Shown: positions 33,885 through 44,023, numbered from the stretch's first letter. The stretch is 64,000 bases of DNA from Saccharibacillus soli (GCA_002189105.1 NIOB01000007.1:186001-250000), one strand, 5' to 3'. Notes: generated from the sequence alone by a model not told the origin. Translations and numbers: made by a program.

Positions 33885-34910
33885 ATGCTGCGCTCCAAAC
33901 TGCCGCGGATTCGGACTCTGGCTTATTTGGCGTGCCTGGCTCTGCTGATCTATGTCGTGGTGTATATGCCAACGCCTTACACGATTGAGCGACCGGGCAG
34001 CGCGGACGAGATTCGTCCGATGGTGCAGGTGGTGGGTGGCGATGGACAGGAGCGGGGAACGTTCATGATGACGACCGTCTCGGTAACCTATGCCAATATG
34101 GCTTTGCTGGGTCTGTCGTTATTCGATGATAATGCAGACATCGGCAAACGCAACACCGACCAGGATGACGACGAGTACCGGATTACGCAGCAATATTATA
34201 TGAATTCGTCCCAATCATCCGCGATTGCTGCGGCTTATCGGGAGGCAGGCGTTCCGTTTGACGTCAAGACTGAATATGTCTTTATCACCACGGTGCCCGA
34301 CCGCGATCCCCAGCAAAAGGAGTTTATAGCGGGAGACCAAATTACGGCTGTGGACGATCAAGCGATCGCTACTCTGGATGGGCTGCGCAAACGGCTGGAA
34401 TCCTATTCAGCCGGTGATTCCGTTAAAGTCACATTAAAACGCGGGGAAAGCCAAGTCGAGCAGCGGGTGAAGCTGGTGGAGATTCCTAACGAAGACGGCA
34501 CCACCCGTGCGGGCTTCGGCGTATCGACAGGAGAAGTGCTCAGTATCCAGCCGCATAATCAAGCCGACGTTGTCCATTTTACCCAGACTCAAGTGGGTGG
34601 ACCTTCCGCGGGCTTGATGTTTACGCTGGAGATCTACAATCAGCTGACTCCGGGCGATCTGACGCGCGGCTACCGCATTGCGGGAACCGGCACGATCAAA
34701 TCGGATGGAAGCGTTGGCGAGATCGGCGGTGTGCAGCACAAGATTGTCGCAGCGGAGCGTAAAAATGCCGACCTCTTCTTCGTGCCGGAAGCCAATTATG
34801 CCGAGGCCAAGAAGAAGCTGGAGGAAACGCATGGCAGTCTGACGCTGGTGCCGGTGAAGACGCTCCAGGAAGCGCTGGACTACATCGGCAAGCTGACGGT
34901 CAAAAATTAA
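33885..34910 (+). CDS. SepM/YlbL-type PDZ-Lon membrane protease
   Basis: 341 residues: an N-terminal membrane anchor (about 10-28), a PDZ domain (about 130-215, FIAGDQITAVDDQAI) and a C-terminal Lon-type serine protease domain. The Ser-Lys dyad is Ser241 in GGPSAGLMFTLE and Lys286 in HKIVAAE. The usual gene order coaD, ylbL, tmcAL is kept, but ylbJ, often found between coaD and ylbL, is absent. It overlaps the convergent tmcAL gene by four bases. In streptococci SepM trims a signal peptide; the target here is unknown. Confidence 0.92.
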   Translation: MLRSKLPRIRTLAYLACLALLIYVVVYMPTPYTIERPGSADEIRPMVQVVGGDGQERGTFMMTTVSVTYANMALLGLSLFDDNADIGKRNTDQDDDEYRITQQYYMNSSQSSAIAAAYREAGVPFDVKTEYVFITTVPDRDPQQKEFIAGDQITAVDDQAIATLDGLRKRLESYSAGDSVKVTLKRGESQVEQRVKLVEIPNEDGTTRAGFGVSTGEVLSIQPHNQADVVHFTQTQVGGPSAGLMFTLEIYNQLTPGDLTRGYRIAGTGTIKSDGSVGEIGGVQHKIVAAERKNADLFFVPEANYAEAKKKLEETHGSLTLVPVKTLQEALDYIGKLTVKN

Positions 34911-36145
34911 AATTCCGTGATCGGTGGCGCATAATAATCGGCATACATCTCCCGAATGTCGGGCGATGGGAACGCCGACGCATGAACGGCAGAAGCCTGA
35001 ACGTCAAGGGCGAGCTGCGGATGAGGGAAATCCGCAGCCCGAACCACAACGGGCAGCTTCGCCGTTTTTTTCATGGTCTTGAGCAGCTGCCGTCCCTTGG
35101 TCGAGAAGCCAAGCACGCGGATATACTGCGGTCCGCGGGCGAGGTTCTCGCGGCTGAATGGAGAGCCGCGATGATTCAGCAGCGCGTGCGCCAGCAGCCG
35201 CTGAAGCCGGGTGCGCGTATAGCGCTTGGTCTTGATCGCGTCGAGCAGCGCCTCCACGCCCGGCACGGGCAGGCGCGGCAGCGCGGCGGCGATGCGGTGT
35301 TCCAGGCCCTCGGCGGCTTCCGGAACGAGGGCAAGGTCTTCCGGCGCGCGGGTAATCAGCGCGGCGAAGAGGGGCTGCGCCAGCGCCTCCCAGCCGGCAG
35401 AGAGCATACGGCCGGCCTCGGCCTCTCGCCGCAGCACGCGCAGCGAGGAGGCGGGCAGGTACGGGGCGGCCTCGTTTAGGCCGCCTTCGCCGCGGGCGAT
35501 GGCGGCGCGTACGGCAGTCGCGCTGGCGATGCTCCCGCCCGCAGGCAGGTCGGCATCGTGATAGCCGGCCTGCTCACGCCGCACGGCGAGCGGCGTCATG
35601 CTGCTGGCGAGGCGGCGCAGCGCCAGCGCGTAATGCAATCCGAGCGTATCGTTCGGATTGCCCAGCAGGGCGGCGGCCGCGGAATCGCCGCCCTGCTCCA
35701 AGGCCGCCTTCGCGTAGGCGGCCGGGAAGCTCAGGCCCGCAGCCAGGGCCTGACGCAGCGCTTCGCGCATGGCGGGCGTCTCGCCGCCTTCCATGCGCGA
35801 AGCCAGTTCCACGAGCGGCGCGATCTCGCCGCTCTCGCTGCCGAAGCAGACGCTATCCGCGACGCCCGTGGCGTCAAGCAGCGAGATCGCGCCGAAGGCG
35901 AACCATTCCGCCGGCTGCATGGCGTACAGAATGGGCAGTTCCAGTACGAGATCGACGCCAGCAGCCAGCGCCATCTCCGCGCGGGCGCGCTTGGACAGCA
36001 GCGCAGGTTCACCGCGCTGGGTAAACGATCCGCTCATGACGGCAACGGACGCTTCAGCGCCCGAAGCCTGAAGTGAACGGCGCAGATGAAGCAGATGACC
36101 ATTATGAAACGGATTATATTCAACGACCAGACCCACAGTTTTCAT
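34907..36145 (-). CDS. tmcAL: tRNA(Met) cytidine acetate ligase
   Basis: 412 residues. The N-terminal nucleotidyltransferase fold shows GLVVEYNPFHNGHLLHLR (HxGH) and VMSGSFTQRGEPALLSK; the central part has GNPNDTLGLHYALAL, all typical of TmcAL (YlbM). The enzyme activates acetate with ATP to make N4-acetylcytidine at the wobble base of elongator tRNA-Met. GAGGAGG lies about twelve bases before the ATG. The middle of the gene (35200-36000) is much richer in G+C than its neighbours, with many Ala codons GCG/GCC, which also gives spurious frames on the other strand. Confidence 0.93.
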   Translation of the reverse strand: MKTVGLVVEYNPFHNGHLLHLRRSLQASGAEASVAVMSGSFTQRGEPALLSKRARAEMALAAGVDLVLELPILYAMQPAEWFAFGAISLLDATGVADSVCFGSESGEIAPLVELASRMEGGETPAMREALRQALAAGLSFPAAYAKAALEQGGDSAAAALLGNPNDTLGLHYALALRRLASSMTPLAVRREQAGYHDADLPAGGSIASATAVRAAIARGEGGLNEAAPYLPASSLRVLRREAEAGRMLSAGWEALAQPLFAALITRAPEDLALVPEAAEGLEHRIAAALPRLPVPGVEALLDAIKTKRYTRTRLQRLLAHALLNHRGSPFSRENLARGPQYIRVLGFSTKGRQLLKTMKKTAKLPVVVRAADFPHPQLALDVQASAVHASAFPSPDIREMYADYYAPPITEF

Positions 36146-36393
36146 GGAAAATAAGAGCCTCCTCTCTTAACAGGGAAGAAAAGATATGGTAGAATAAAGA
36201 TTCGTCCGGCATGACCGGGACTGCCGCAGGGTGCTCCCATAGATCACGCCGCAGGGGTCGCCAGCGAATCGCACATCACGGTTTGCGCTTCTCCTAGCTT
36301 ACACGCGCAAAAGCTCGGGCGAAAGGGCGGAATTTCGCCTTAACCCGCGCCGGACGCCGAAAAGGGCGTAAATGAAAAATACTTGACTGACTG

Positions 36394-36423
36394 TTGACAA
36401 AACGGAAGTGAAGTCGATATAAT
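36394..36423 (+). promoter_or_regulatory. sigma-A promoter of the yceD-rpmF operon
   Basis: Perfect TTGACA (36394-36399), 18 bases, perfect TATAAT (36418-36423), about 25 bases before the gene start. It is the only strong signal in the 304-base gap after tmcAL (36146-36449). Confidence 0.85.
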
Positions 36424-36449
36424 AACTTTGTTTGTTTGGAGTGATGAAT

Positions 36450-36959
36450 ATGCGTCTGCATCTACGCAGAACGATTCAAAACGGCGAACCGGTTCGTTTG
36501 AACGGCAGTGTGTCGGTCGAACGATCGATCGAAGGCCGTACGGACGTGCTCTCCGCTTCTCCCTTGCAGGCCGAACTGACGGCTTACCCGTCACTCGACG
36601 GCATGGTGGAAGTGCGCGGAACGCTTACGGGGCATTTGGATATGGTTTGCTCGCGCTGTCTGGAGCCTGCTCACATCGATCTCGATATTCCGTTTGATGA
36701 ACGGTTTAAGGAGCGCGAAGAGGGCGAGGAAGACCTTGAAGACGAAGAAGACATCATCCTCGCGGATGAGGATACCATCGAGCTGTCGTCGTATTTGGAA
36801 GAGTACGTGACGCTTGGCATCCCGGCTGCTCCGCTCTGCAAGGAAGACTGCAAGGGCTTGTGTCAGACATGCGGAACCAATCTGAACGAAACGGCCTGCG
36901 GCTGCGATAATACGGTAATCGACCCCCGGCTTGCCGGGCTTAAAGATTTCTTTAAGTGA
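36450..36959 (+). CDS. YceD/YlbN family (DUF177) protein
   Basis: 169 residues from ATG 36450, which has GGAG eight bases upstream; in-frame TTG 36432 and ATG 36444 are less well placed. Conserved features are MVCSRCLEPAHIDLDIPF with a CxxC pair and the C-terminal CKEDCKGLCQTCGTNLNETACGC, rich in cysteines and possibly zinc-binding. An acidic segment lies between them. The family is nearly always upstream of rpmF and has been linked to 23S rRNA accumulation in other bacteria. Here rpmF follows after about 110 bases. Confidence 0.92.
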   Translation: MRLHLRRTIQNGEPVRLNGSVSVERSIEGRTDVLSASPLQAELTAYPSLDGMVEVRGTLTGHLDMVCSRCLEPAHIDLDIPFDERFKEREEGEEDLEDEEDIILADEDTIELSSYLEEYVTLGIPAAPLCKEDCKGLCQTCGTNLNETACGCDNTVIDPRLAGLKDFFK

Positions 36960-37069
36960 GTGTCGATGCCGCCGTGTGAATGAAGGCGGTTCGGCATGAA
37001 CGCGACAGCGTTTCAGGCAGCATGCATCCGGCCTCCGGGCCGGTTGACTTGAATAAGGAGGTGTTAAAC

Positions 37070-37243
37070 ATGGCAGTACCTCAACGGAGAACGTCCAAGA
37101 CGCGCCGCGACAAACGTCGCACGCATTTCAAGCTGGCGGTGCCAGGCATGGTAAAGTGCGAACAATGCGGAGAGCTGAAACTGGCTCACCACGTATGCAA
37201 AGTTTGCGGAACTTACAAATCCAGAGAAGTTATTTCTCAATAA
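37070..37243 (+). CDS. rpmF: 50S ribosomal protein L32
   Basis: 57 residues, start [20 protein letters not shown] typical of L32; ATG 37070 with AAGGAGG upstream. Cys30, Cys33, Cys43 and Cys46 form the zinc ribbon, so this is the zinc-binding form. It is the second gene of the yceD-rpmF operon and is followed by a terminator. Confidence 0.98.
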   Translation: MAVPQRRTSKTRRDKRRTHFKLAVPGMVKCEQCGELKLAHHVCKVCGTYKSREVISQ

Positions 37244-37300
37244 TAAGCGAGGGAGGATGGGCTTAGGTTCATCTCTTCCACGTTTATCCGCTTCACGGAA

Positions 37301-37326
37301 GCCTCGCCTTTTGGCGGGGCTTTTTT
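37301..37326 (+). terminator. Rho-independent terminator after rpmF
   Basis: GCCTCGCC/GGCGGGGC stem (37301-37308 with 37313-37320), TTTT loop, six T. Confidence 0.92.
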
Positions 37327-37438
37327 GTTGTTGCACAGGGAGGACTCCATCCATACGCGAAGACGGCTTGCAAAGCCCATTTTTGCCATTCCTCCTGGGC
37401 AATGAGCAGTCCCTCTTTCTTTTTCCGGGAGAATGATT

Positions 37439-37466
37439 TATACTAGCGGTTAGTACCAGGTTCTAA
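37439..37466 (+). promoter_or_regulatory. FapR operator and -10 of the fapR-plsX-fab operon
   Basis: The 17-base palindrome TTAGTACCAGGTTCTAA at 37450-37466 matches the known FapR operator consensus. It starts a few bases after a -10-like TATACT (37439-37444); the -35 (TTTCTT, 37416-37421) is weak. Placed over the transcription start, it should allow FapR to repress the operon, with malonyl-CoA releasing it. The remaining leader up to fapR (37467-37665) holds no gene. Confidence 0.88.
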
Positions 37467-37665
37467 AAGTCATCGCGTTGGACCTACATAAGAAGCGCAC
37501 TCGATGGCGCGGCCTTCGCGCAGGCTCTGATTCAAAGGGGAAGCGGCCCGGAAACGGGCGCTAAAATCGGATTTGCGTGTCTGCGGCGGATTCCTCTGCG
37601 GAAGGGATTCGCCTCAAGCACGCGTACAGGCACGATCTGAGCGGCTTAGGGAACTGCCGGTGTTC

Positions 37666-38277
37666 ATGGAACGTCGGTATAAGGAGGAGACCGGTATCGA
37701 ACGTTTACCGAAACGTCAGCGTCAGCAGAGACTTGTCGAATTGATCGATGAGAATCCGTTCGTCACCGACCGGGAACTAACCCGCCGCCTCAAAGTGAGT
37801 ATTCAGACCATTCGTCTTGACCGGATGGAGCTGGGGATTCCCGAGCTTCGTGAGCGAATGAAACTGATGGCGGAACGTTCTTACGATCAAGTGCGTTCGT
37901 TGGATGCGGAAGAAGTAATTGGTGACATTATTGATCTTCAACTCGATCGGAGCGGTATTTCGATCTTCGAGATTCGTGAGGAACATGTATTCAGCCGTAC
38001 GCAGATTGCGCGCGGTCATCATATTTTTGCTCAGGCCAATTCATTGGCTGTTGCGGTGATTAACGACGAGATTGCGCTGACGGCATCTGCCGATCTGCGG
38101 TTTGTTCGTCCGATTCATCTCGGTGAAAAATGTATCGCCAAAGCTTATGTGCGGAGCAATCCGGGCAAAGCAGGGCGGGCGAAGGTGGAAGTGTTGTCCT
38201 ACGTCGGCGAAGAAATGGTTTTTCAGGGTAACTTCATCATCTACCGATCGGACGACAAAAAGCCGCTGGACAGTTGA
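37666..38277 (+). CDS. fapR: Fatty acid/phospholipid biosynthesis repressor FapR
   Basis: 203 residues. The N-terminal helix-turn-helix is FVTDRELTRRLKVSIQTIRLDRMELGIPELR and the C-terminal hot-dog domain, which binds malonyl-CoA, has FSRTQIARGHHIFAQANSLAVAVI and LTASADLRFVRPI. ATG 37666 gives a slightly longer N-terminus than in B. subtilis FapR; GTG 37660 is also possible, and the ribosome binding site is weak for both. The gene heads the lipid operon and an operator for its own product lies about 200 bases upstream. Confidence 0.96.
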   Translation: MERRYKEETGIERLPKRQRQQRLVELIDENPFVTDRELTRRLKVSIQTIRLDRMELGIPELRERMKLMAERSYDQVRSLDAEEVIGDIIDLQLDRSGISIFEIREEHVFSRTQIARGHHIFAQANSLAVAVINDEIALTASADLRFVRPIHLGEKCIAKAYVRSNPGKAGRAKVEVLSYVGEEMVFQGNFIIYRSDDKKPLDS

Positions 38278-38482
38278 TGAACCGTCTGTAAGGGGCTGCT
38301 TGGTATGGGCAGGTGGAGCGCTACCAGCACCCCGGCAGGTATAGAAATAGGGCGGACGGCGCCTGTGCGCTGTCTCGCTCATCAAGGACGTTCGCGTTCG
38401 GATGGATTCGTCGGCGCTTCGGACAAAGTGGCGAACGGCGCATATATTCGGAGCCGACGGACGATGGGGAGGACACGCGAAC

Positions 38483-39508
38483 ATGATTATTGCAATAGAT
38501 GCAATGGGCGGCGACCATGCACCGGAAAGTACGGCGGCAGGGGCACTTGCGGCAGCAGCGGAGTGGAGCGACATCCAGATCAAGCTGATTGGCGACGAGA
38601 ACAAACTCAAGCCGCTGATCGGAGAGGGCCTACCCAATCTGGAGATTGTCCATGCAGGAGAAGTGATCTCCGGTGACGATGAACCCGTCAAGGCGGTTCG
38701 CCGGAAGAAGGATGCTTCGATGGTGGTAGCAGGTCGTATGGTGAAGGAAGGCGAAGCGGATGCCATGATTTCGGCGGGCAACACCGGCGCCTTGATGACA
38801 ACAGGGCTGCTGGTCGTGGGCCGCATGAATGGTGTCGAGCGTCCCGCTCTGGCTCCCATGATCCCAACGCTTGACGAGAGCGGGCGCGGCACACTGGCGC
38901 TGGATCTCGGAGCCAACATGGATGCCAAGCCTGAGCATCTCGCTCAATATGCGCTGATGGGCAGTCTATATCGGGAAAAGGTAGATGGCATCAAGCGTCC
39001 GCGTGTCGGACTGCTGAATGTCGGAACCGAAGCAGGAAAAGGCAATGAATTGACCAAAGCGGCGTTCCCCCTGATCTCGGAGCTGCCGATCAACTTTGTA
39101 GGCAACGTCGAAGCACGCGACATTCTGGACGGGGTCTGCGACGTATTGGTGTGTGATGGTTTCGCCGGAAACATCTTGTTGAAGGCACTGGAAGGAACAG
39201 CCGGAGCGGTGTTCAAGCTGCTCAAGCAGGAGTTGACTTCATCGTTCAAAGCCAAGATCGGAGCTGCTCTGGTTATGCCGCAGCTGCGGGGTCTGCGTTC
39301 CAAGATGGATTACAAGGAACATGGTGGGGCACCGCTGCTCGGTCTGCACGGTCTTGTGATTAAGGCGCACGGTTCTTCGGACGCCGAAGCAATCAAAAAT
39401 GCGGTTCGTCAAACGCGCACGGCGCTTGAACACCAGTTGGTGTCCAGCATCTCGGCGAGCATGGAAACGGTAAATCAGCAAATCAGCGGGAAGAGAGTGA
39501 CAGATTAA
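38483..39508 (+). CDS. plsX: Phosphate acyltransferase
   Basis: 341 residues from ATG 38483 ([15 protein letters not shown], the family start) with GGGAGG upstream. It converts acyl-ACP to acyl-phosphate for phospholipid synthesis at the membrane surface. Family motifs include [25 protein letters not shown] and [16 protein letters not shown]. The stop overlaps the fabH ATG by one base (TAATG). A 205-base gap separates it from fapR (38278-38482), without a visible terminator. Confidence 0.97.
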   Translation: MIIAIDAMGGDHAPESTAAGALAAAAEWSDIQIKLIGDENKLKPLIGEGLPNLEIVHAGEVISGDDEPVKAVRRKKDASMVVAGRMVKEGEADAMISAGNTGALMTTGLLVVGRMNGVERPALAPMIPTLDESGRGTLALDLGANMDAKPEHLAQYALMGSLYREKVDGIKRPRVGLLNVGTEAGKGNELTKAAFPLISELPINFVGNVEARDILDGVCDVLVCDGFAGNILLKALEGTAGAVFKLLKQELTSSFKAKIGAALVMPQLRGLRSKMDYKEHGGAPLLGLHGLVIKAHGSSDAEAIKNAVRQTRTALEHQLVSSISASMETVNQQISGKRVTD

Positions 39509-40497
39509 TGAAAAACTTACGGCCGGTCGGCGTGATCGGAACAGGCAAATATGTACCGGAACGCATTTTGGATAACGCGGAATTGGAAAAGATGGTGGAT
39601 ACCAACGACGAGTGGATCGTCAGCCGCACGGGAATCCGCGAGCGTCATATTGCCGCCCCGGAACAGGCAACTTCGGATCTGGCTTATGAAGCGTCGCTCA
39701 AAGCGCTGGCTTCGGCAGGCATCCAACCGGAGGAGCTGGATCTGATTATCGTGGCAACCATCACGCCGGATACCTCGTTCCCTTCGACCGCCTGCATTTT
39801 GCAGGAAAAACTCGGCGCCAAAAAAGCGGCAGCCTTCGATCTCAGCGCGGCGTGCTCGGGCTTCGTCTACAGCCTTGCTGCGGCAACAGGCTTCATCCAA
39901 AATGGCATGTATAACAATGCGCTTGTCATCGGTGCGGATACACTGTCGCGCATTACGGATTATACGGATCGCAACACCTGCGTATTGTTTGGCGATGGAG
40001 CGGGTGCCGTAGTATTGGGTGAAGTGGCACAGGGACGCGGCTTCCAATCGTTCGATCTGGGCGCAGAAGGCGCAGGCGGGGATCTGCTCAAGCTGCCAGC
40101 CGGTGGTTCGCGCCTGCCTTCTTCGCCAGAGACTCTTGAGGGCAAACAGCATTTCATCTCCATGAACGGCCGCGACGTGTTCAAGTTTGCCGTGCGCGTC
40201 ATGGGCACCGCAACCGAAGAAGTGCTGCGCAAAGCGGAGCTGACCAAGGACGATATTGACCTCTTCATTCCGCACCAGGCGAACATTCGGATTATCCAAT
40301 CCGCCATGCAGCGTCTGAATCTCTCGGAGGATCGCGTCATGATTAACGTGGATAAATACGCCAATACCTCTGCGGCTTCGATTCCGCTGGCACTGGTGGA
40401 AGCTTATGAAGAAGGCCGAATCCAAGAAGGCGACCGCGTTGTAATGGTTGGCTTCGGCGGCGGTCTGACTTGGGGCGGCGCAGCGCTGATCTGGTAA
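39508..40497 (+). CDS. fabH: Beta-ketoacyl-ACP synthase III
   Basis: 329 residues. It starts fatty acid synthesis by joining an acyl-CoA with malonyl-ACP; in Gram-positives it favours branched primers. Catalytic residues are Cys116 in LSAACSGF, His256 in IPHQAN and Asn286 in YANTSAAS, all present. It is translationally coupled to plsX and followed after 76 bases by fabD. Confidence 0.97.
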   Translation: MKNLRPVGVIGTGKYVPERILDNAELEKMVDTNDEWIVSRTGIRERHIAAPEQATSDLAYEASLKALASAGIQPEELDLIIVATITPDTSFPSTACILQEKLGAKKAAAFDLSAACSGFVYSLAAATGFIQNGMYNNALVIGADTLSRITDYTDRNTCVLFGDGAGAVVLGEVAQGRGFQSFDLGAEGAGGDLLKLPAGGSRLPSSPETLEGKQHFISMNGRDVFKFAVRVMGTATEEVLRKAELTKDDIDLFIPHQANIRIIQSAMQRLNLSEDRVMINVDKYANTSAASIPLALVEAYEEGRIQEGDRVVMVGFGGGLTWGGAALIW

Positions 40498-40573
40498 TCG
40501 GTGTTGGTGCAGCGTTCCACAGCCGGGCTTCCCGGCTCAAGCACGACTTCAACGGAAGTGAGGAATCCTTACG

Positions 40574-41509
40574 ATGGGTAAATTAGCGTTTGTATTTCCG
40601 GGTCAGGGCGCGCAGAGCGTCGGTATGGCTCGTGACGTTTATGATACACTGCCGGAAGCGAAGGCTTTATTTGAATCGGCAGATCGCGTTCTCGGTTTTG
40701 AACTGACGAAGCTGGTCTTTGAAGGACCGGCAGAAGAATTGAAACAAACAGCCAACACACAGCCGGCGCTGCTCACTGCAAGCCTTGCGCTGCTGCAAGC
40801 GGTACGGGTCAAAGGGATTCAAGCGGATTATGCGGCAGGTCACAGTCTGGGCGAATACAGCGCACTGGCTGCGGCTGGAGTGCTTTCGTTTGAAGAGGCA
40901 GTAGCGATTGTACGTGCCCGTGGACAGTTTATGGAAGCGGCTGTTCCAGGTGGACAGGGTGCCATGGCTGCCGTACTGGGTGCAGAGCGCGAAGCTCTGA
41001 CGGCTCTGTGCGCAGAGATCTCGGCGGCTGGCACGGTAGTCGAACCGGCCAACATGAACTGCCCAGGGCAGATTGTGGTCTCGGGTTCGGCTGAAGGCGT
41101 GGAAGCGCTGAGTGCCCGTGTTAAGGAAATCGGCGCCAAGCGTGCGATTGCCCTTGAAGTCAGCGGTCCTTTCCACTCGTCGCTTATGAAGGAAGCTGCG
41201 GAGCGGCTGGGCGAAGAACTCGCGCAAGTTTCTTTTAATGAAGGAAACCTGCCGGTTGTAGCCAACGTCAGCGCACGTCCCATTCAGGGCGCCGAAGCGG
41301 TGCGGGAATCGCTGGTCAGCCAGGTCTATTCCCCGGTTCTCTGGGAAGACAGCGTGCAGTGGCTGATTGGTGAAGGCGTAGATACTTTCGTGGAGATTGG
41401 CCCTGGCAGCGTATTGGCCGGTTTGATTAAGAAGATCGACAAATCGGTGCGTGTATTCAGCGTGAACAGCCTGGAAAGTGCAGAGGCACTGGCCGAAGCG
41501 CTCGCTTAA
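40574..41509 (+). CDS. fabD: Malonyl-CoA:ACP transacylase
   Basis: 311 residues, start MGKLAFVFPGQGAQSVGM. Nucleophile Ser91 lies in AGHSLGEYSAL and His201 in GPFHSSLM; Gln in FPGQGAQ forms the oxyanion region. It loads malonyl groups on ACP for FabH and FabF. GTGAGG lies a little far upstream of the ATG (about twelve bases). fabG follows closely. Confidence 0.97.
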   Translation: MGKLAFVFPGQGAQSVGMARDVYDTLPEAKALFESADRVLGFELTKLVFEGPAEELKQTANTQPALLTASLALLQAVRVKGIQADYAAGHSLGEYSALAAAGVLSFEEAVAIVRARGQFMEAAVPGGQGAMAAVLGAEREALTALCAEISAAGTVVEPANMNCPGQIVVSGSAEGVEALSARVKEIGAKRAIALEVSGPFHSSLMKEAAERLGEELAQVSFNEGNLPVVANVSARPIQGAEAVRESLVSQVYSPVLWEDSVQWLIGEGVDTFVEIGPGSVLAGLIKKIDKSVRVFSVNSLESAEALAEALA

Positions 41510-41545
41510 TGTAGCGGAACGACCATGACCAAACGGGAGGTTAAC

Positions 41546-42301
41546 GTGAATATGGAACAGTCTATCCAAGGACAAAATGCCCTGGTAACGGGCGCTTCGC
41601 GCGGCATCGGCCGGGCCATCGCGCTTGAATTGGGCCGCCGCGGTGCTAATGTGGCTGTCAACTATGCCGGCAACGAAGCTGCTGCGCTTGAAGTGGTACG
41701 CGAGCTGGAAGCGCTGGGCGTCAAAGCTGCTGCCTTCAAAGCAAACGTTGGCAAAAGTGCAGAGGCGGAAGAACTGGTCAAAGCGGTGATCGCAGAATTC
41801 GGAAGCCTCGACATCCTGATTAATAATGCGGGGATCACCCGGGATAATCTGGTGATGCGCATGAAGGAAGAAGAATTCGATGAAGTCATCGAAATCAACC
41901 TCAAGGGCGTCTTTAACTGCATCAAGTCTGCAACCCGGCCGATGATGAAGCAGCGTTCCGGCAAGATTGTCAACATCTCGTCGGTCGTAGGGGCCATCGG
42001 CAACGCAGGCCAGGTGAACTATACGGCGGCCAAGGCCGGTGTGATCGGTATGACCAAGTCGTGCGCACGTGAATTCAGCAGCCGCGGTATTACCGTCAAC
42101 TGCGTAGCGCCAGGCTTCATTGACACGGATATGACCGATGTGTTGTCGGAAGAGATCAAAACGGGACTGCTCGCGGGAATTCCGCTGAACCGTCTCGGCC
42201 GTCCGGAGGAAGTCGCGGCGGCCGTTGCTTTTCTGGTTTCGCCCGACGCTTCTTACATGACAGGTCAGGTCCTGCATGTGGACGGCGGTATGTATATGTA
42301 A
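41546..42301 (+). CDS. fabG: 3-oxoacyl-ACP reductase
   Basis: 251 residues from GTG 41546, five bases after GGGAGG; ATG 41552 two codons later is also possible, and the longer frame from 41525 lacks a binding site. NADPH-binding motif [12 protein letters not shown], structural NNAG, and catalytic Ser146, Tyr159 and Lys163 (NYTAAKAG) identify a short-chain reductase of the FabG type. It reduces 3-ketoacyl-ACP in the elongation cycle. Confidence 0.97.
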   Translation: MNMEQSIQGQNALVTGASRGIGRAIALELGRRGANVAVNYAGNEAAALEVVRELEALGVKAAAFKANVGKSAEAEELVKAVIAEFGSLDILINNAGITRDNLVMRMKEEEFDEVIEINLKGVFNCIKSATRPMMKQRSGKIVNISSVVGAIGNAGQVNYTAAKAGVIGMTKSCAREFSSRGITVNCVAPGFIDTDMTDVLSEEIKTGLLAGIPLNRLGRPEEVAAAVAFLVSPDASYMTGQVLHVDGGMYM

Positions 42302-42411
42302 ACGGGGCTTGAAACAGGGGTACAAACGCCTGTTTGCAAACCAAGTCCGTAAATAGTGGCATTTTGGCGGAGCTTCTCGTATAATACCATTTGAAGAGGA
42401 GGTGAATCGGA

Positions 42412-42645
42412 ATGTCTGATGTAATGGAGCGCGTAACACGCATCGTTGTGGACCGCCTGGGTGCCGACGAAGCGGAAGTTACGCCGACAGCTTCTTTCAA
42501 GGAAGATCTCGGAGCGGACTCGCTCGACGTGGTCGAATTGGTAATGGAGCTTGAAGACGAGTTCGACTTGGAGATCTCTGACGAAGACGCAGAGAAAATC
42601 ACGACCGTAGGTGACGTTGTGAGCTACATACAATCGCATACCTAA
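42412..42645 (+). CDS. acpP: Acyl carrier protein
   Basis: 77 residues, strongly acidic, with the phosphopantetheine site Ser37 in [22 protein letters not shown] precedes the ATG. It carries the growing acyl chain for the enzymes encoded around it. A gap of about 120 bases leads to fabF and contains a GTCCCG/CGGGAC hairpin without a T-run. Confidence 0.98.
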   Translation: MSDVMERVTRIVVDRLGADEAEVTPTASFKEDLGADSLDVVELVMELEDEFDLEISDEDAEKITTVGDVVSYIQSHT

Positions 42646-42766
42646 GGGCGTTTAAGGGTCCCGCTCCGTGCTTCTTTTATAGAGCCGGCTCGGGACTTCT
42701 CCTTCATTATGGAACAATAATAAGTAATCCCGAATTCGGGGATTCGCAAATATAGAGGTGACCCAT

Positions 42767-44011
42767 ATGGAGCAGCAGCATAGAGTAGTCGTGACCGGTA
42801 TGGGAGTCGTGACTTCCCTCGGCAAGGACGTGGAAACGTTTTGGAACAGTTTGCTCGCAGGCAAATCAGGGATCTCGAAGATCGAGAGCTTTGACGTCAG
42901 CGAGTATCCGACGCAGATTGCCGCGGAGATTCACGACTTCAATCCCGAAGACTACGTGGAACGCAAGGAAGCACGTAAGATGGACCGTTACGTCCAATTT
43001 GCTTACGCGGCCTCCACGCAGGCGCTGCAAGACAGCGGCCTGAAGATTGGCGAGACCATCGAAGCGGAACGGATCGGCGTCATCGTCGGTTCGGGTATCG
43101 GCGGACTCGGAACCTGGGAAGACCAGTTTACGACGCTGATGCAAAAAGGACCCAAGCGGGTTAGCCCGTTCTTCATCCCCATGATGATTGCAAACATGGG
43201 CTCGGGCGACGTGTCGATCAAACTCGGTGCCAAAGGCCCGAATACATCGGTCGTGACGGCCTGCGCGACAGGTACGCACTCGATTGGCGACTCGTTTAAA
43301 CTGATCGCGCGCGGCGATGCCGATGCAATGATCTGCGGCGGTGCGGAAGCGACCATTCGTCCAACCGGACTTGCCGGATTCTGTGCGATGCGGGCGATGT
43401 CCACACGCAACGATGATCCGTCCAAAGCAAGCCGCCCGTTCGACAAAGATCGTGACGGCTTCGTCATGGGCGAAGGAGCTGGCGTATTCGTCCTCGAATC
43501 GCTGGAACATGCTCAAGCACGCGGCGCACATATCTATGCCGAAGTGGTGGGCTACGGCCTCAGCGCGGACGCGCACCACATGACCGATCCGGACCCTGAC
43601 GGCGCAGCACGCTGCATGACCATGGCGCTCAAGAGTGCCGGTCTGAAGCCGGAAGATATGGATTACATCAACGCACACGGCACCTCGACGCCTGCTGGCG
43701 ACAAGTCGGAAACGACTGCCGTCAAAAAAGCGTTCGGCGATCATGCTTACAAGTTGGCGGTTAGCTCGACCAAATCGATGACCGGACACCTGCTCGGCGC
43801 TGCTGGCGGCGTGGAAGCGGTCATCTGCGCCCTGTCGCTCGAACATCAGATGCTGGCGCCGACGATCAATATCGAAAATCAGGACGAAGAGTGTGATCTC
43901 GATTATGTGCCCAATACGGCACGCAAGGCGGACCTGAACGTGGTCATGTCCAATTCTTTCGGGTTCGGAGGCCACAACGCTTCCGTCATTCTCAAAAAAT
44001 TCCAAGCGTAA
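42767..44011 (+). CDS. fabF: Beta-ketoacyl-ACP synthase II
   Basis: 414 residues from ATG 42767, six bases after GAGGTG; the in-frame GTG at 42758 is too close to that site. The catalytic triad is Cys166 (TACATGTH), His304 (NAHGTST) and His341 ([10 protein letters not shown]). It elongates acyl-ACP. Unlike in B. subtilis, fabF lies inside the plsX-fab-rnc cluster, as is usual in Paenibacillaceae. Confidence 0.97.
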   Translation: MEQQHRVVVTGMGVVTSLGKDVETFWNSLLAGKSGISKIESFDVSEYPTQIAAEIHDFNPEDYVERKEARKMDRYVQFAYAASTQALQDSGLKIGETIEAERIGVIVGSGIGGLGTWEDQFTTLMQKGPKRVSPFFIPMMIANMGSGDVSIKLGAKGPNTSVVTACATGTHSIGDSFKLIARGDADAMICGGAEATIRPTGLAGFCAMRAMSTRNDDPSKASRPFDKDRDGFVMGEGAGVFVLESLEHAQARGAHIYAEVVGYGLSADAHHMTDPDPDGAARCMTMALKSAGLKPEDMDYINAHGTSTPAGDKSETTAVKKAFGDHAYKLAVSSTKSMTGHLLGAAGGVEAVICALSLEHQMLAPTINIENQDEECDLDYVPNTARKADLNVVMSNSFGFGGHNASVILKKFQA

Positions 44012-44023
44012 GGAGCCGGAACG

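Noticed and set aside
35558-36076. plus-strand frames within the GC-rich part of tmcAL
   Set aside because: They result from few stop codons in GC-rich DNA; TmcAL motifs are clear on the minus strand.
40667-42439. 590-codon open frame antisense to fabD and fabG
   Set aside because: It spans two intact conserved genes and the gap between them, has no ribosome binding site that fits, and shows no family motif.
42661-42705. GTCCCG/CGGGAC hairpin between acpP and fabF as terminator
   Set aside because: Only six paired bases at the base, a mismatch above it and no T-run; fabF appears to be read from the same operon.
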